From Triticum aestivum (Eukaryota; Streptophyta; Magnoliopsida; Poales; Poaceae): a stretch of DNA of 64,000 bases. The notes under the pieces were generated by a model, which saw only the letters and a program-made list of their open reading frames with translations, was not told the DNA's origin and searched no databases. The DNA lies in contig NC_057807.1 in the NCBI RefSeq assembly GCF_018294505.1, positions 164,525,397 through 164,589,396 of the forward strand, given 5' to 3'. Below are positions 10,778 through 23,225 of the stretch, in pieces (within the stretch, counting starts at the first letter, position 1; every line of letters begins with the position of its first letter). The translations under genes and the position numbers were made by a program.

Positions 10778-12331
10778 TGTAAGTGCATCTAGTGCCCCTT
10801 ATTGATTTTGGTGTATTGAAGACTTATAGGTTAAGGGACTAATGTGTTTATGAGTGTACACAGGTCTATAAGTCTATGAGGAGTTTGTTATTTACAGAGA
10901 AAGTCGACCCCTAAAAATGAATATCTTTGACTGAAGATTTTGGTATTCCTGAAGACTTTCATGAAGACTTTGAAAGTGAAGAAATTGGTGTGTCCATGAA
11001 GACTTGATATTCATGCGGGGAATATGAAGCTTGAAGACTTTCGTTTTCATAGTTTTGTTTTTCTCTTTCTTGAGTCATAGGAAACACCGTACTGTTAAAG
11101 GGGGTCGAGGAAATACTAAGGAAAAATTTCCATGTGATGCTCAACTCAAAATCCTACACCTACCAATCCCTTCGAGTGAAGCCATTGGAAATCTCATACA
11201 GTTCAGTCAATTTCTTCAGTGATAGAGACGAAGTTCTTCTGGTCGCTAAGGAATTTGTTCTGACTGAGGAGTTAGGAATTCGCCAGTGCAGATTGCCTAC
11301 GCAGTGAGGAACATGATAGCCTTGAGGAATTTGAGAGTCAAATTTCCGACCGTTGCTGTGCTTCACGCCAGCTGTCCCAAAATATCTTATCCACATAACG
11401 GTCATATCATTGAAGGGCATTTATGTCTTATCATGTCAGGCTGCTCCCTAGGCTATAAATAGCCGCCCCCTACAACCACTAGTTGGTTGGCTACTCCGAG
11501 AGAAACTGATACTTGTCATTTGAGAGCAACCCATCCTCCGAGGACTTTGAGTGAAAATCATCGAGTGAGGAAAATCCAAACCCAAACACCCACAAACCCA
11601 AAGTGATTGAGCATCACTGAAGAGATTGATCCTGCATGGATCCTACGCTTGTTACCTTTGAAGACTGTGCTCTTCCAGACGGTTAGGCGTCATGGTCTAG
11701 ATCATCAAAGAGGAATTGTGGATTGCCAAGTGACCGAAGTCTGTGAAGGTTTGGAAGTTGCCTGAAGACTTACCACGAGTGATTGGACGGGGTCTGTGTG
11801 ACCTTAGTTCAAGGAGAATACGGTGAGGACTTTGTGTCCTGAGCTGCGTGCTCAGCGACTGGGTGTCCGGGACTGTGTGTCCTCGAGTTTAAATACTCGG
11901 CCGCTCCAACCAGACGTACAACTGAGACAGCAGTTGGAACTAGTCTACCAAAACATTGTCTTCACCAACCCTACTGGTTCTATTTCCTCAACTCTTCCAT
12001 TTCCTCATTACTGTGTTAAGTAGTTGTTCATATCTGTGTCTGAAGACTTTGACTGAAGACTTTCTCAATTTCCTCAGTTCAATTTCTTCAGTTTTCTTCA
12101 GTTAGTTTGTCTTCACCTTGTGTTATCCTGTGTTTACGCTTTCTGTACTCTGTGATTGTCTTCATTTCATCATGATGACTATGTGTGTATTCTGCTATGC
12201 TTACTTCTGAGTACTTATTCTGCTGCAAGTAGTTCTTCGCTAAGGATTTTTCACACCGGCAAATTCCTCGGTGAAGAATTCATAAAAATCGCCTATTCAC
12301 CCCCCCCTCTAGTCAATATAACGCACTTTCA
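10778..12331 (+). repeat. 5' LTR of the copia element
   Basis: This 1554-bp LTR has a TATA box CTATAAATA at 11453-11461. It is dense in the words GAAGAC, TTCCTCA and TTCTTCA, as is the whole element. It matches 23745-25286. Confidence 0.95.
11453..11461 (+). promoter_or_regulatory. TATA box of the copia LTR
   Basis: CTATAAATA is conserved at 24420-24428 in the 3' LTR. It is the likely start region of genomic RNA. Confidence 0.65.
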
Positions 12332-12333
12332 AT

Positions 12334-12345
12334 TGGTATCAGAGC
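12334..12345 (+). promoter_or_regulatory. Primer-binding site (initiator tRNA-Met)
   Basis: TGGTATCAGAGC, two bases after the LTR, is complementary to the 3' end of plant initiator methionine tRNA, the common copia primer. Confidence 0.9.
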
Positions 12346-12398
12346 AAGGTACTCCCTTGTTCTGTGTGATTTTGGTTTAACCGCCTAGAGTTTTAATT

Positions 12399-14975
12399 AT
12401 GTCGACCGCAGGTATGATCAAGGTCTCTGCTGGGTGTCCTACCTTCGATGGCACGGACTACCCCTACTGGAAGAATAAGATGCGAATGCATCTTGAAGCA
12501 ATTGACAACGATCTCTGGTACGTTGTGGAAAATGGTGTTCCCTCTATCACACCTTCCCTGAATGCTGCTGATGTGAAGAGATTCAAGCAACTCGACTCTC
12601 AAGCAAAGAATATCATATGTGGTCATCTGAGTAAAGGGCAGTATGGTAGAGTGAGTGCTTTGGAAACTGCTAAGCTTATCTGGGATAGGCTCTCCAAAGT
12701 AAACGAAGGAGTCTCAACTCAAGGTGACTCTCGTGTTGACGTTCTTCGCAATCTCTTCAACCGCTTCAAAAGACTCGACAATGAAAATGTTCAGAAAACC
12801 ATCGATCGCCTCACTGATATCTCAAATGAGCTTCAAGCGCTCGGTGCCACTGACATCACTGATCATGAGGTGGTGAAGAAATTGCTGAGATCACTCGATT
12901 TGTCATTTGACACTCTGGCACTGATGATTCAAGAGTGTGCTGATTACAAGTCATTAGATCCCGTTGATATCCTCGAGAGGCTAAATACTCATGAGTTCCA
13001 GCTTGCTGAAAAGAGAGATCTCTATGGTTCAAGATATGGCAAACCACGTGCCCTGAAGGCCAAGGCAGTGTCTGAATCTGAGTGTGAAGATTCTGGTAGT
13101 AGCCTTGGTGACCCTGAAGAATTGAGCCAGGAGCTAGCACTGCTCGTGAAGAAGTTCCAGAAATTCTCAAGACATGGTCGTTTTGGAAAATCTTCAAGGA
13201 GCAGTGATTCCTCATCAAGTGACTACAAGAGAAGGTTATGCCACAAATGCAAGAAGCCTGGTCACTACATTCAAGATTGTCCTCAGTGGGACAAGGAACT
13301 AAAGAAGAAGAAATACAAGGATTATAGTTTTGATGATGCCAAGAAGAAGAAGAAATCTTCAAAGTCCTCATCATCAAAATCCTTGAAGTCTTCATCCCAC
13401 AAGAAGAGCATCTCCAAGAAGGCTCGGGCATTCATTGGCAAGGAAATGGATTCTGAGGCTGAATCTGAGGATAATGAGGAAGAAGAGGAATCCGAGGAGT
13501 CTGAGTCAGGTGTGGCAAGTCTAGCTCTTGCTACGTCATTTGTCAGCAAGTCTATCTTCAACTCTGAAGAAAATGGCAACACCAACAACGCTAATGAAGG
13601 CAATGATGACTATGCCCCCACCTATTGCTTCATGGCAAAGGCTGCTAAGGTAACTAAATACCCCTCCTCTGAATCAAGTGAGGATGAATCTGATGAAAAT
13701 CTTAAGCCTAGCTACTCTAAACTTGCTAAGATTGTTGTGAAACAACAAAAGGCTATTGAAAAACTTCAAAACATGCTAGACAAAAGTGATGATATGTTGG
13801 GTGAAGAAATGGACCGCACTAAAGACTTAACTGAAAATCTTCAGAGACTTCAGTCTAAGTTTGACAACCTTCAGAGTCATCATAAAACACTCTTAACTGA
13901 TCATGAGAAGCTTTCTTATGAATTTATTCAAAGAAAGCAATATCTTGAGAAGCTAAGAGTGAGTTATGAAGATCTTCAGAAGGAGCGCGATTCATTACTT
14001 GCTCAACAAATCAGCGCCACTCAGGAAGAATTTGATCCTCCATGTTTAAAGTGCATTGAACGTGAATCTGCTAATTCTTCACCTGAATGTTCAAATGCTT
14101 CAAATGTTACAAATTCTTCACCTGCCTCTGCTATCACTAATTCCTCATCTGAGGACATTGCTAGTATCACTGACAATGCAGGGCTGAAGGAATTGTATAT
14201 GACAGGCATGTACAAAAGCCTCAAAGGGCATCGGACTCTTTGTGATGTGCTTAAAAAGCAGATCCTCAACAGAAACCCTAGGAAAGAGGGTATTGCCTTT
14301 GAGAGGAAACTCAATGCTGATGGAACATATTGGAAGCCTGAGCAGTACCCCAAAACCTCATGGGTTGCTGCAAAGGGACCTCCAGTTGATCCATCTAACT
14401 TATCTGGCTTTACATGTGAATCTCCTCATTCTTTTGATGAGTCATTTGACTCCAACTATAAACTGTTCAAAAATCAGAATGATGAAGTATTTGCTAGATA
14501 TGTTGGCACTAACTGCAGGAACGGTTCCCCTATGAAGAAAATCTGGGTTCCCAAAAGTTATGTTGAAAGTCTTCAGGTGAATGTCCTCATGACACCACCA
14601 GTGAAGAATAGGAACCCCAGATCAAACTCTTCACATGGATCAAATTCTTCATATGGATCCAAGTCCTCATACGGACCAAATTCCTCACATGGATCAAATT
14701 CCTCAAAAGGATCAAAGTCCTCATATGAACATCATCGTGCTAACAACTCTGTTTCGCAGGGTAGAGCTAAGGGCTATGAATATGTGCATTATTCTTCAAA
14801 TCATTATGTTCATAAGTCCTCGAAGAATTTCTCTGCTTATTCATACGCTTACCCTAACCCCTCTTATGTGAAACGAAGTGGACTGGCATCTTTGCCACCT
14901 TTCTCATATGGTGCTCGCAGAGTGATGAATTCTTTGCCACCCCTCCAGATGTGGGTGGTGAAGAAAAAGAACTAA
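12399..14975 (+). CDS. Gag of the copia element, intact 858-residue frame
   Basis: ATG 12399 opens an uninterrupted frame. The N-terminal UBN2/DUF4219-like gag segment (FDGTDYPYWKNKM, AKLIWDRLSKV, DITDHEVVKKLLRSL) covers about residues 10-210. A CCHC knuckle CHKCKKPGHYIQDC lies at about 284-297. A Lys/Ser-rich stretch, an acidic Glu/Ser run, a coiled-coil-like region at about 440-530, and a C-terminal repeat of six-residue units rich in Ser, Asn and Gly follow. Gag is long for copia, as is usual for Sireviruses. It is intact although pol is not, so this copy could still supply Gag if transcribed. Confidence 0.93.
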   Translation: MSTAGMIKVSAGCPTFDGTDYPYWKNKMRMHLEAIDNDLWYVVENGVPSITPSLNAADVKRFKQLDSQAKNIICGHLSKGQYGRVSALETAKLIWDRLSKVNEGVSTQGDSRVDVLRNLFNRFKRLDNENVQKTIDRLTDISNELQALGATDITDHEVVKKLLRSLDLSFDTLALMIQECADYKSLDPVDILERLNTHEFQLAEKRDLYGSRYGKPRALKAKAVSESECEDSGSSLGDPEELSQELALLVKKFQKFSRHGRFGKSSRSSDSSSSDYKRRLCHKCKKPGHYIQDCPQWDKELKKKKYKDYSFDDAKKKKKSSKSSSSKSLKSSSHKKSISKKARAFIGKEMDSEAESEDNEEEEESEESESGVASLALATSFVSKSIFNSEENGNTNNANEGNDDYAPTYCFMAKAAKVTKYPSSESSEDESDENLKPSYSKLAKIVVKQQKAIEKLQNMLDKSDDMLGEEMDRTKDLTENLQRLQSKFDNLQSHHKTLLTDHEKLSYEFIQRKQYLEKLRVSYEDLQKERDSLLAQQISATQEEFDPPCLKCIERESANSSPECSNASNVTNSSPASAITNSSSEDIASITDNAGLKELYMTGMYKSLKGHRTLCDVLKKQILNRNPRKEGIAFERKLNADGTYWKPEQYPKTSWVAAKGPPVDPSNLSGFTCESPHSFDESFDSNYKLFKNQNDEVFARYVGTNCRNGSPMKKIWVPKSYVESLQVNVLMTPPVKNRNPRSNSSHGSNSSYGSKSSYGPNSSHGSNSSKGSKSSYEHHRANNSVSQGRAKGYEYVHYSSNHYVHKSSKNFSAYSYAYPNPSYVKRSGLASLPPFSYGARRVMNSLPPLQMWVVKKKN
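14620..14729 (+). repeat. Tandem 18-bp repeat inside copia gag
   Basis: About six imperfect 18-bp units of the type TCAAATTCTTCACATGGA encode S-(N/K)-S-S-(H/Y/K)-G repeats near the Gag C-terminus. The frame is preserved because the unit is a multiple of three. Confidence 0.85.
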
Positions 14976-15189
14976 TCTCTTATGCAGGGTCAGGTCTCCA
15001 GACGTGCGTTAACATTTGAAGAATTTGCTGGGGGCCTGACAAAATGCCTGAAAGGATGCAGGCTAATCATGATGAAATGAATCTTCATTTCACACGTCCT
15101 CAATACTGCTTATCTGTGCTTTTGCTTGATGAAATTGAACTGATGATACTGATATCATATTCTTCACTGATGAAGCATATGAGTTTGTA

Positions 15190-16632
15190 AGCTGCACTAA
15201 TTCATCTACAGGATGATCAACCCAAAGCAAACGAGTGGGTCCTCGATAGTGGTTGTACAAATCACATGACTGGTGACAAGAATCTATTGATGGATGCTCC
15301 ATTAACACCGTCACATCTGAAGCATATCATCTTCGCTGACAAAGGCAAAAGTCAGGTATTGGGTCTAGGTAAGGTTGCGATTTCTAAGGATCGACACATG
15401 GACAAAGTCATGCTTGTCGAGTCCTTAGGATACAACCTCATGTCTGTCTCAAAGCTTTGTGATCTTGATACGGTTGTTGTCTTTGGCAAGTATCATTGTG
15501 TTGTGATCATGGAAGCTGACAATTCCAAAGTCTTCGAAGGCTTTAGGAGAGGAGACTTGTACATTGTTGATTTCTCTACAGGACCACAACCTGCCGTGTG
15601 CTTACTTGCAAAAGCTTCAGAAGGCTGGCTATGGCATTGACGACTTGGTCACGCTGGCATGAGGATCTGCACACGCTCGCGAAGAAGAAGCATGTCATTG
15701 GCATAGAGAATGTCAAATTCCTCAAGGATCACCTGTGTGGTGCCGGTGAAGCTGGAAAAATGACCAAGGCCAAGCATCCAGCAAAGACTATCATGACTAC
15801 CACTCGACCATTTGAATTGCTTCACATGGATCTCTTCGGTCCCAATCATTATTCTGCTGTGACTAATGATGCATCTCTATATGGCTTTGTTATCATTGAT
15901 GATTACTCTCGTTAAACATGGGTGCACTTTGTTACTTACAAGCATGAAGTGCAGGAAGTCTTCAAACGATTTTCCTCGAGGGCTTCAACCAACTTTGGTG
16001 TGAAGATCAAGCACATCAGGAGTGACAATGGAACTGAGTTCAAGAATTCAGGTCTTGATGGCTATCTTGATGAACTTGGTATTACTCATGAATTATCTGC
16101 TCCTTATACTCCTCAGCAAAATGGCGTCGTGGAGCACAAGAACAGAACTCTTGTTGAGATGGCTTGCACTATGCTTGATGAATACAAAACCCCTCATCGG
16201 TTTTGGATTGATGCAATTGATACCGCATGCCACATCATCAACAAAGTATATCTTCACAAATTCTTCAAAAAGACTGCCTATGAACTCCTCACTAACAAGA
16301 AACCCAATGTGAGTTATTTCAAAGTCTTCGGTGCTAAATGTTGGATTAGAGATTCTCATCACAATGCTAAATTTGCACCGAAAGCACATGAAGGTTTTAT
16401 GATTGGTTACGGAAAGGACTCGCACACCTACAGAGTCAACAACATCGCTCTTCACAAGATTGTTGAAACTGTAGATGTGCGGTTCGATGAAACTAATGGC
16501 TCGCAAAGAGAGCACCTACCTTCTGTGATAGATGAACCAGCACCTGAAGATTCTATCAAGTTCAAGGCTACTGAGGATGTCATTCCTACCGAAGAAACTG
16601 TTGAAGAATTCATTCCAGAACACGAAGATCGT
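15190..16632 (+). pseudogene. Protease and integrase part of copia pol, broken
   Basis: The protease active site is in WVLDSGCTNHMT near 15238. After a frame change around 15640 the integrase zinc segment (H...H, then CGAGEAGK where CxxC is expected) and the catalytic core follow: HMDLFGP, SDNGTEF and QQNGVVEHKNRT give the D, D and E residues. A TAA at 15913-15915 stops the frame after IIDDYSR. Protease lies in a different frame from gag. The second Cys of the zinc motif reads Gly, another sign of decay. Confidence 0.88.
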
Positions 16633-18387
16633 TGAGCAGATGCACCTGAAGATAATGCTGAAGAAAATGGTGCTGAAGAAAATGCTGGTCAAATTCCTCG
16701 ACGACAACCAGCTCATCCACGTGTTGCAAAAGAAGTGCAAGTTGAAAAGATCATCGATTACATTGAAGCACCAGGTCCTCCTACACGCTCAAAAGCTTCA
16801 CATTTATCTAACTTTTGTGGGCACTATGCTTTTGTCTCTATCACAGAGCCCACCAAGGTAGATGAAGCATTTCTGGAGCCTGAGTGGATTCAGGCCATGC
16901 AAGAAGAATTACATCAGTTCAAGCTCAACAATGTCTGGGAACTGGTCAAACGTCCAGATCCTCGCAAGCATAATATCATCGGCACAAAGTGGATCTACCG
17001 CAACAAGAAAGATGAAAATGGCCTTGTGGTGAGGAATAAGGCACGACTTGTAGCTCAAGGCTACACACAGGTTGAAGGAGTTGATTTCGATGAAACTTTT
17101 GCACCTGTTGCTAGACTTGAGGCCATTCACATATTACTTGCATATGCTAACCATCATAATATCACTTTATATCAAATGGATGTGAAAAGTGCATTCCTCA
17201 ATGGTAAGCTTGAGGAAGAAGTGTATGTTGCTCAACCACCAGGTTTTGAAGATCCTAAGAATCCCGACAAAGTCTTCAGACTCAACAAGGCCCTCTATGG
17301 CCTCAAGCAGGCCCCTCGGGCGTGGTATGACACTTTGAAGGATTTCTTCATGAAGAATGGCTTCACACCCGGTTCACTCGACCCTACTCTCTTTACTAAA
17401 TCTTATGATGGTGAACTGTTTGTGTGTCAAATATACATTGATGATATTATCTTTGGTTGTACTGACGAATGTTATAGTGATGAACTTGCCTACATTATGA
17501 GTGAAGAATATCAAATGTCTATGATGGGAGAGTTGAAATTCTTTTTAGGTCTTCAAATTCGTCAACAGCACAATGGCATATTCATATCTTAGGAGAAATA
17601 CCTCAAGGATGTACTGAGGAAATTCGGCATGCAAGATTGCAAAGGAGTCAAAATTCCTATGCCCACAAATGGCCATCTATGCACTGATGAAAATGGTATT
17701 GACTTCGATCACAAGGTATACCGCTCCATGATTGGTTCTTTATTGTACTTATGTGCATCTAGGCCAGATATAATGCTTAGTGTTTGCATGTGTGCCCGAT
17801 TTCAAGCTTCACCGAAGGAATCACACCATAAAGCTGTGAAGCATATTCTTCGATATCTAGCTCACACACCAACACTAGGATTATGGTACCCCAAGGGCTC
17901 TACTTTTGATCTCATTGGATATTCTGACTCTGACTATGCTGGTGATCGTGTGGACCGCAAGTCAACATCTGGTACTTGTCATTTCCTCGGACGATCTTTG
18001 TTCTGTTGGTCCTCGAAGAAACAGAACTGCGTATCACTGTCTACTGCTGAAGCTGAGTATATTGCTGCTGGTTTTTGCTGTGCTCAATTGCTGTGGATGA
18101 AGCAAACTCTCAAGGACTACGGCATCAACATGAAGAACGTGCCTCTCTATTGTGACAATGAGAGTGCCATCAAGATTGCACATAACCCAGTTCAGCACTC
18201 GAAGACAAAGCACATTCAGATCCGTCATCATTTTCTTCATGATCATGTGTTGAAGGGCGACATTGCTATTGAACATGTGAAGACTGAAGAACAGCTAGCC
18301 GATATCTTCACAAAGCCCTTGGATGAGAAGAAATTTAGCAAGTTGCGGTGTGAGCTAAATATCTTAGAGTCTTCGAATGTTCTTTGA
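16633..18387 (+). pseudogene. Reverse transcriptase and RNase H of copia pol, two stops
   Basis: The frame is the same as integrase, entered through a TGA at 16633-16635. RT motifs are [33 protein letters not shown] and the catalytic [12 protein letters not shown] at 17590-17592 sits between RT and the tether. RNase H shows YSDSDYAGD, STAEAEYIAA and CDNESAIKIAHNPVQHSK, ending HVKTEEQLADIFTKPLD. The final stop is TGA at 18385-18387. All key residues are present; only the stops inactivate it. Confidence 0.92.
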
Positions 18388-19628
18388 AAAGGACACACAT
18401 CCTAACACTTATGCAAAATTGATGACTTAGATGTGCAACACATGAAGAAACGTTTTTCTTCAATCAATGAAGAATAACACTCTAAGTGTGAAGAAATTAA
18501 TGAATAATTTGATTCTCAGAACCCTACGACAATTGTACGCGGTGTCTGAAATCATCATTCTTATACGGTGGGTCACGCCACCACCAAAAGTTGAAAATCT
18601 TCAATTTGAGTTTTTCCTCAGTTTTGAAATTCCTCAGTTTTTCAAATTCTTCAACTTTGCAAAATCTTCACTGTTTCCGTCGTTTTTCTTCATTGGCTAT
18701 ATATACGGGTTTATGTCCTCTACAGCATTCACTTATGGCTATTTCTTCAAGTTGCATTTTCTGCTAAGTGAATGTGATCGGACCCTTCCCCCTCTATGCT
18801 ATACTCAACCCAATCTATTCACAAATTCTTCATGTGCGTTCTATTTGAAACTCGTTAAAAATCTTCATTGTGTCCTTGTCAGTGGAAGAAATTGCGAACG
18901 AAACTTTAAAACCTATCTTGTCCAAATTTTTCGGTTTTGCCTCTCAACTGCTCTCTCCCGCACTCGAGCTTCTCAAACCCTAGCGCCGCCGCTACTCCAT
19001 CATCGTCAGAGAGGAAGAGCTTCACTGCCTCGACCTCGTCGCCGTCGTACTCCCGCCGGCCGCGGAAATCTTCATTCCGCCACCGCCGTAGATGTCTTCC
19101 TCCGCCAAGTTAGGGCGAAGAAGATCTGAACTGACGAGCTTCTAATCTACTCTTCTCAGTTTGTCGTGTTCTTCAATTAGGGTAATTAAAAGTTACTTTT
19201 ACTGCCCTCTTTGATTCAAATTTTCTCCACAAAATCTTCAAAGGTGTTTTATTCTTCAAATTCTCACACACAAAACACCTCACAAATTATCTGTTCTTGA
19301 TTCATTTCCCTAAGCTTCATTTTCTTCAAGATTCCTCAATTGTGTGGATCGTAGATCTATACAACTCTGGAACCTAAGACAAAGTACGCTTAGTGAAATT
19401 CTTCAAGACTCATCTGGTCAAATTCCTCAAACTTGTTCATTTTGAAAACCTTCTGAGAACGCATATGACCTCTTCAAATTCCTCGCAACTATACTCTGTT
19501 CAGAGGTACTCATGTCCGCTGCTGAATCACTACGTTCTCATCAACTTAACTCATTTGCAGCGTTCCTTGAAGAAAAATTGCATACTTCTTCAGAGTGTTC
19601 AATTATTCAAATTCCTCATCTGAAGAAT
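18388..19628 (+). other. Spacer with promoter-like and 5'UTR-like sequence before the extra copia gene
   Basis: No conserved frame is found. A TATA box (CTATATATAC, 18698-18707) is followed by a GC-rich patch at about 18955-19125. That patch begins with AAACCCTA (18975-18982) and looks like a plant 5' leader. Candidate splice signals are present further on, but a unique intron could not be fixed. This suggests that the downstream gene has its own promoter. Confidence 0.5.
18698..18707 (+). promoter_or_regulatory. Candidate TATA box for the extra 3' copia gene
   Basis: CTATATATAC lies about 0.93 kb before the first Met of the extra gene and about 280 bp before a leader-like GC patch containing AAACCCTA. 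Pol ends 311 bp upstream, so it is outside pol. Confidence 0.45.
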
Positions 19629-22600
19629 ATGGCTGAAGGTAAGAAACCACAGAAAGGAGGAAAGAAGCCTGAGGTCATGACTGCTTTCGAGATCCCTGAT
19701 GACATTTATAAGAACTATTGCACACCTGATGAGGCCAAGTTCGGCAAAGAGAACAAAAATTAGCGCAAGGTGCGCATTCAGAGGATTGAAAGGAGATGGG
19801 CAAGAGAATGGAGGGAGTACAGATATGTTACTCCAAAGTATATGAAGAAATTTGCTCTAAATCCTCCATGCCCAAGAGCTCCATTGGCACCCTGGCCAAG
19901 TAGCTGATCCTACCAGCATCAAGCATGGTGAGGATTTTCCTGAAGAATGGGCTAGGCGTCAAGCCAAGTTGGCTAGACAAGCCAAAGAAGCAGTGAGGAA
20001 ATTTAATGAAGACTCTGCTGTTGCTGCTGCCACAAAGGCCTCTAACAAGCCTAGGAAATATATGGCAAAGAAGCCCGCACACAAGCCAAGTGCTTCATCA
20101 ACTGTGCCCTCACGGCCAAGTTCCTCAGCAATGCCCTCACGGCCAGTATCTTCAAAGCCCTCACGGTCAATTCCTCACGCTGCTCCTGCTCCTCCAAAGT
20201 CCTCAGTTGCTCCGGCAAAGTCCTCAACACCTGTATATCTGGCCACATGCCAAAGGACTACAGGCATCGCCTCTGGTGTCTCAGCAAGTTCCACAGCTAC
20301 ACCAAATTCTTCATCTGGCCCCACTCTGCTGAAGACAAAGGTCACTGCTGGACGAGGTCCTCGCCCTAGTCCGAAGAAGAAACAACTTGCTTTCCATGTA
20401 CCATCTGACGAGGAAGCTGATGATGAAGAACTTGCAGATATCATCAGAGACAGGCAAGAAAGGGCCGCTAGAGCCAAAGGCACAAATGTGCCACTGCTTT
20501 TGGATCCTAAGGTGATCCTCGACTACATTGATCTCTGGCACAAGGACCCAAACGCTCCTATGCCTGATTTTCATCTGATACCTGGCCAAAGTCACGTGCT
20601 GACCCACTTCATCAATGAAGAAAAATGGAAATTTGAGAAGGCCAGGCAAATCAAGAAGGCTCAGTTCAGGAAAGAGAAGTTCCTGAAGAACAATGTTGTC
20701 AAAATGACACCTGATGAACTCCTCAAGATCCAATCTGAGATCAAAACACTCAGTGACATTCAATTCCTATTATGATGATTGGCAAGGAGCCAAAGTCAGG
20801 TTTGTTAAACTGACTGAGAAGTTCACCAATGTTGCAGACCCATCGCAACATGAAATTCCTCATGCTGAAGCCTCTGCTCAGCAAACTGAAGAACATGCCA
20901 GCACCGCTGATGATCCTCAGCCTGCTGAAGAAAATGCTACTTCCAGAGCTGATGACTCCATCCCAGCTGCTGAAGAAACTGCCAGGGCATCCACTAGTGG
21001 TGCGCCTGAAGAAACTGAAGAAGTCAGGGCAACTGCATCAGTTGCACCTGAGGAAATTCAACCAGATTCCTCAGCTCCTCCTGTGCCTACACCAACTCCT
21101 ACCCTTCCATCTGCATCAGATGTGAGGAAGACCAAGGCTGCAGAGAAAGCTGCAGTGAAGAAAAGGAAAGCATCATCTGCTTCAGATTCTTCAGCTCCGA
21201 AGAAAAGGAAGACTATTACCAGCTCTTATGAAAACCCTATTGATGATGTTCCGATTTCCACCATGACTTCAAAGGAACTTGTTCCTTATGGTGTAGAATA
21301 TGTGATCCCCAGCAGATCTGATGAAGAACATCATTCTGCTGCTTCGTCAGAGCAAATTGATGAAGAAATTGAAGTGGATATGATCCCTTCAACTCCTACT
21401 GCTTCCTCGCCCATGCCTCAGTTCATAGCTGAAGAGGCTGGTGTTGAAGAACTTGAAGATGAAGACATGGACATTGGATGCACCACGCCTGTGATGAATG
21501 ATGACTTTTGGGAAAGTCAGCATCCCAATTCCCCACACTTCACACCACTACAGCAAATACCTCAGTCCCCTGCACCAACTGTTCAAATGGGCTCTGAAGA
21601 AACTCAGACTGTGGATGAAAAAATTCCAGCCACTAGTGCTGAAGAAACTGCTGCTGCTGATACCCTAAACATGCAGACTACCACTGAAGAGGAACCAGAA
21701 ATTCCTCAGCCTGAAGAACCTGAGATTATGATTCCGGAGGTTATGATGCAACTCACTGACACTCCTGTGCCCAAGCCAAAGGATCCCTTCTCAAAGAAGC
21801 AAAAGTTCAAGGCTGCTGATTTCTTCAACGAGCATGTGTTCTTCACTGATTATAATCCCTATGACTCTGCTCGCATAAGGAAGAGGCGTTTCTGGACTGC
21901 TAGTCAAGCAAACTTTTATTCCTCTGTGCTATTCAACAAAGACAAAGTATTTGAGCATGCACACATTCCTCACGTGGACATGGAATCTCTGCCATGCTTC
22001 GAGCCTGTCCTCAGTGTTCTTCACGATGCTGGATTACTGAATTACGGCACTGACATCTGTGATTGGAATGAAGAACTCATTCTTCAATTCTATGCAACGT
22101 TGCACATCACAGGAAATTCTGAAGATGTGAACACTTGGGTGCTGGACTGGATGTCTGAAAACACTCACTACGAGGCACCAACAACTGAATTGCTTCGTGT
22201 CCTTCCACTCAGTCCTCCCCTTGATGGTACTCGTTGCATCTACAACGAACCTGAGCTTACAAATCATTACATGCAACTGCTGATGAAGCCTTTGAAGCCA
22301 GGGCAGGCCCCACGAACTAAATTCCTCGTCAAGGAGTTATTGTATGTGCCACGGACTGTCTATCGCATTCTGATGAAGACAATGAGTCCTATCAAAGGCC
22401 ACGACTCAAATGATGAAGAAGTCGTTGGCATCATGAAGAATATGCTTTTCAACATCATTCATGGCATTCCCATCAACTTCCATGATTTCTTCATGAGGAC
22501 TGGCCAATATTGCTATGTCACCATTTGAGCTGAAGCCTTATGCACCATGGATTATGAAATTCATCAGGACAAGGTCTTCACTCAATTATAAGGCTGATAC

Positions 22601-23225
22601 TCTGAACCATGGCAGTTTCTTGCCTCCAATTGAAGTCCTCAAAAGGACGTATTCCTCAGCTAATGACAAAGGCAATGCAACTGCTATGATAGATGAAGGC
22701 ATTCGTCCATTGGATGGTCAATTTCGCAAGGCTGCATCTTACTCCACCAATGATGACTCTGCCACACATGATTCTGCCGTCAACACCTCTGCCGAGCAAA
22801 TTCCTCAAGCAACAGCACCCAGGGTGATGACTGATCGTGAGTTACTCCTCAGTCTTCATCAGAAAGTTGATCGCAATCACAAATGGGTCAAGCATCAGCT
22901 TGGTTCAATTCTTCACAACATGACCTCAACCCACAATGCAGTGAGGAAGAACCAATACTACCTCCATGAAACCTTCAACCGTACCTGGGCTATTCTATCT
23001 CATATCTATAGCACAGATGATCTGAAGAGCATGGGTCTCAAGAAAGAATTTGACTGGTCTGCACCTCCACCGAAGAAATTCAAGAAGGTCAAGGTTCCTT
23101 CCTTGGAAGCCAGCTCATATTCTTCATCGCGCGCCACTGATGAAAATGAAGACTTGGACGACACTGCGGCAAGCCCTACTACGACAACCAACCCCGACAA
23201 CGCTGGCGTTCCTCCATCAACTTAA
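19629..23225 (+). pseudogene. Extra 3' gene of the Sirevirus (often called env-like), frameshifted
   Basis: Open segments 19629-19763, 19969-20775, 20714-22528 and 22515-23225 join into one protein of about 1,150-1,200 residues broken by about three frame changes and a stop at 19761-19763. It has a basic N-terminus, a Ser/Pro-rich middle with a (P/S)SRPSSS pattern, a long acidic Glu/Ala region, a bipartite nuclear-localisation-like signal (KKRK...PKKRK) and a globular part (FFNEHVFFTDYNPYDSARIR, CDWNEELILQFYATLHI). This part resembles plant transposon-protein domains of the Transposase_32 type. A final Lys-rich, acidic tail follows. No signal peptide or membrane segment is visible, so an envelope role is not supported. 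A nuclear role is an inference. Confidence 0.7.

Noticed and set aside
12856..13431. 191-codon minus-strand frame inside copia gag
   Set aside because: Shadow of an intact sense frame; no motif and no promoter.
19629..23225. Envelope protein
   Set aside because: No signal peptide, membrane segment or cleavage-like motif; basic nuclear-type signals are present instead.
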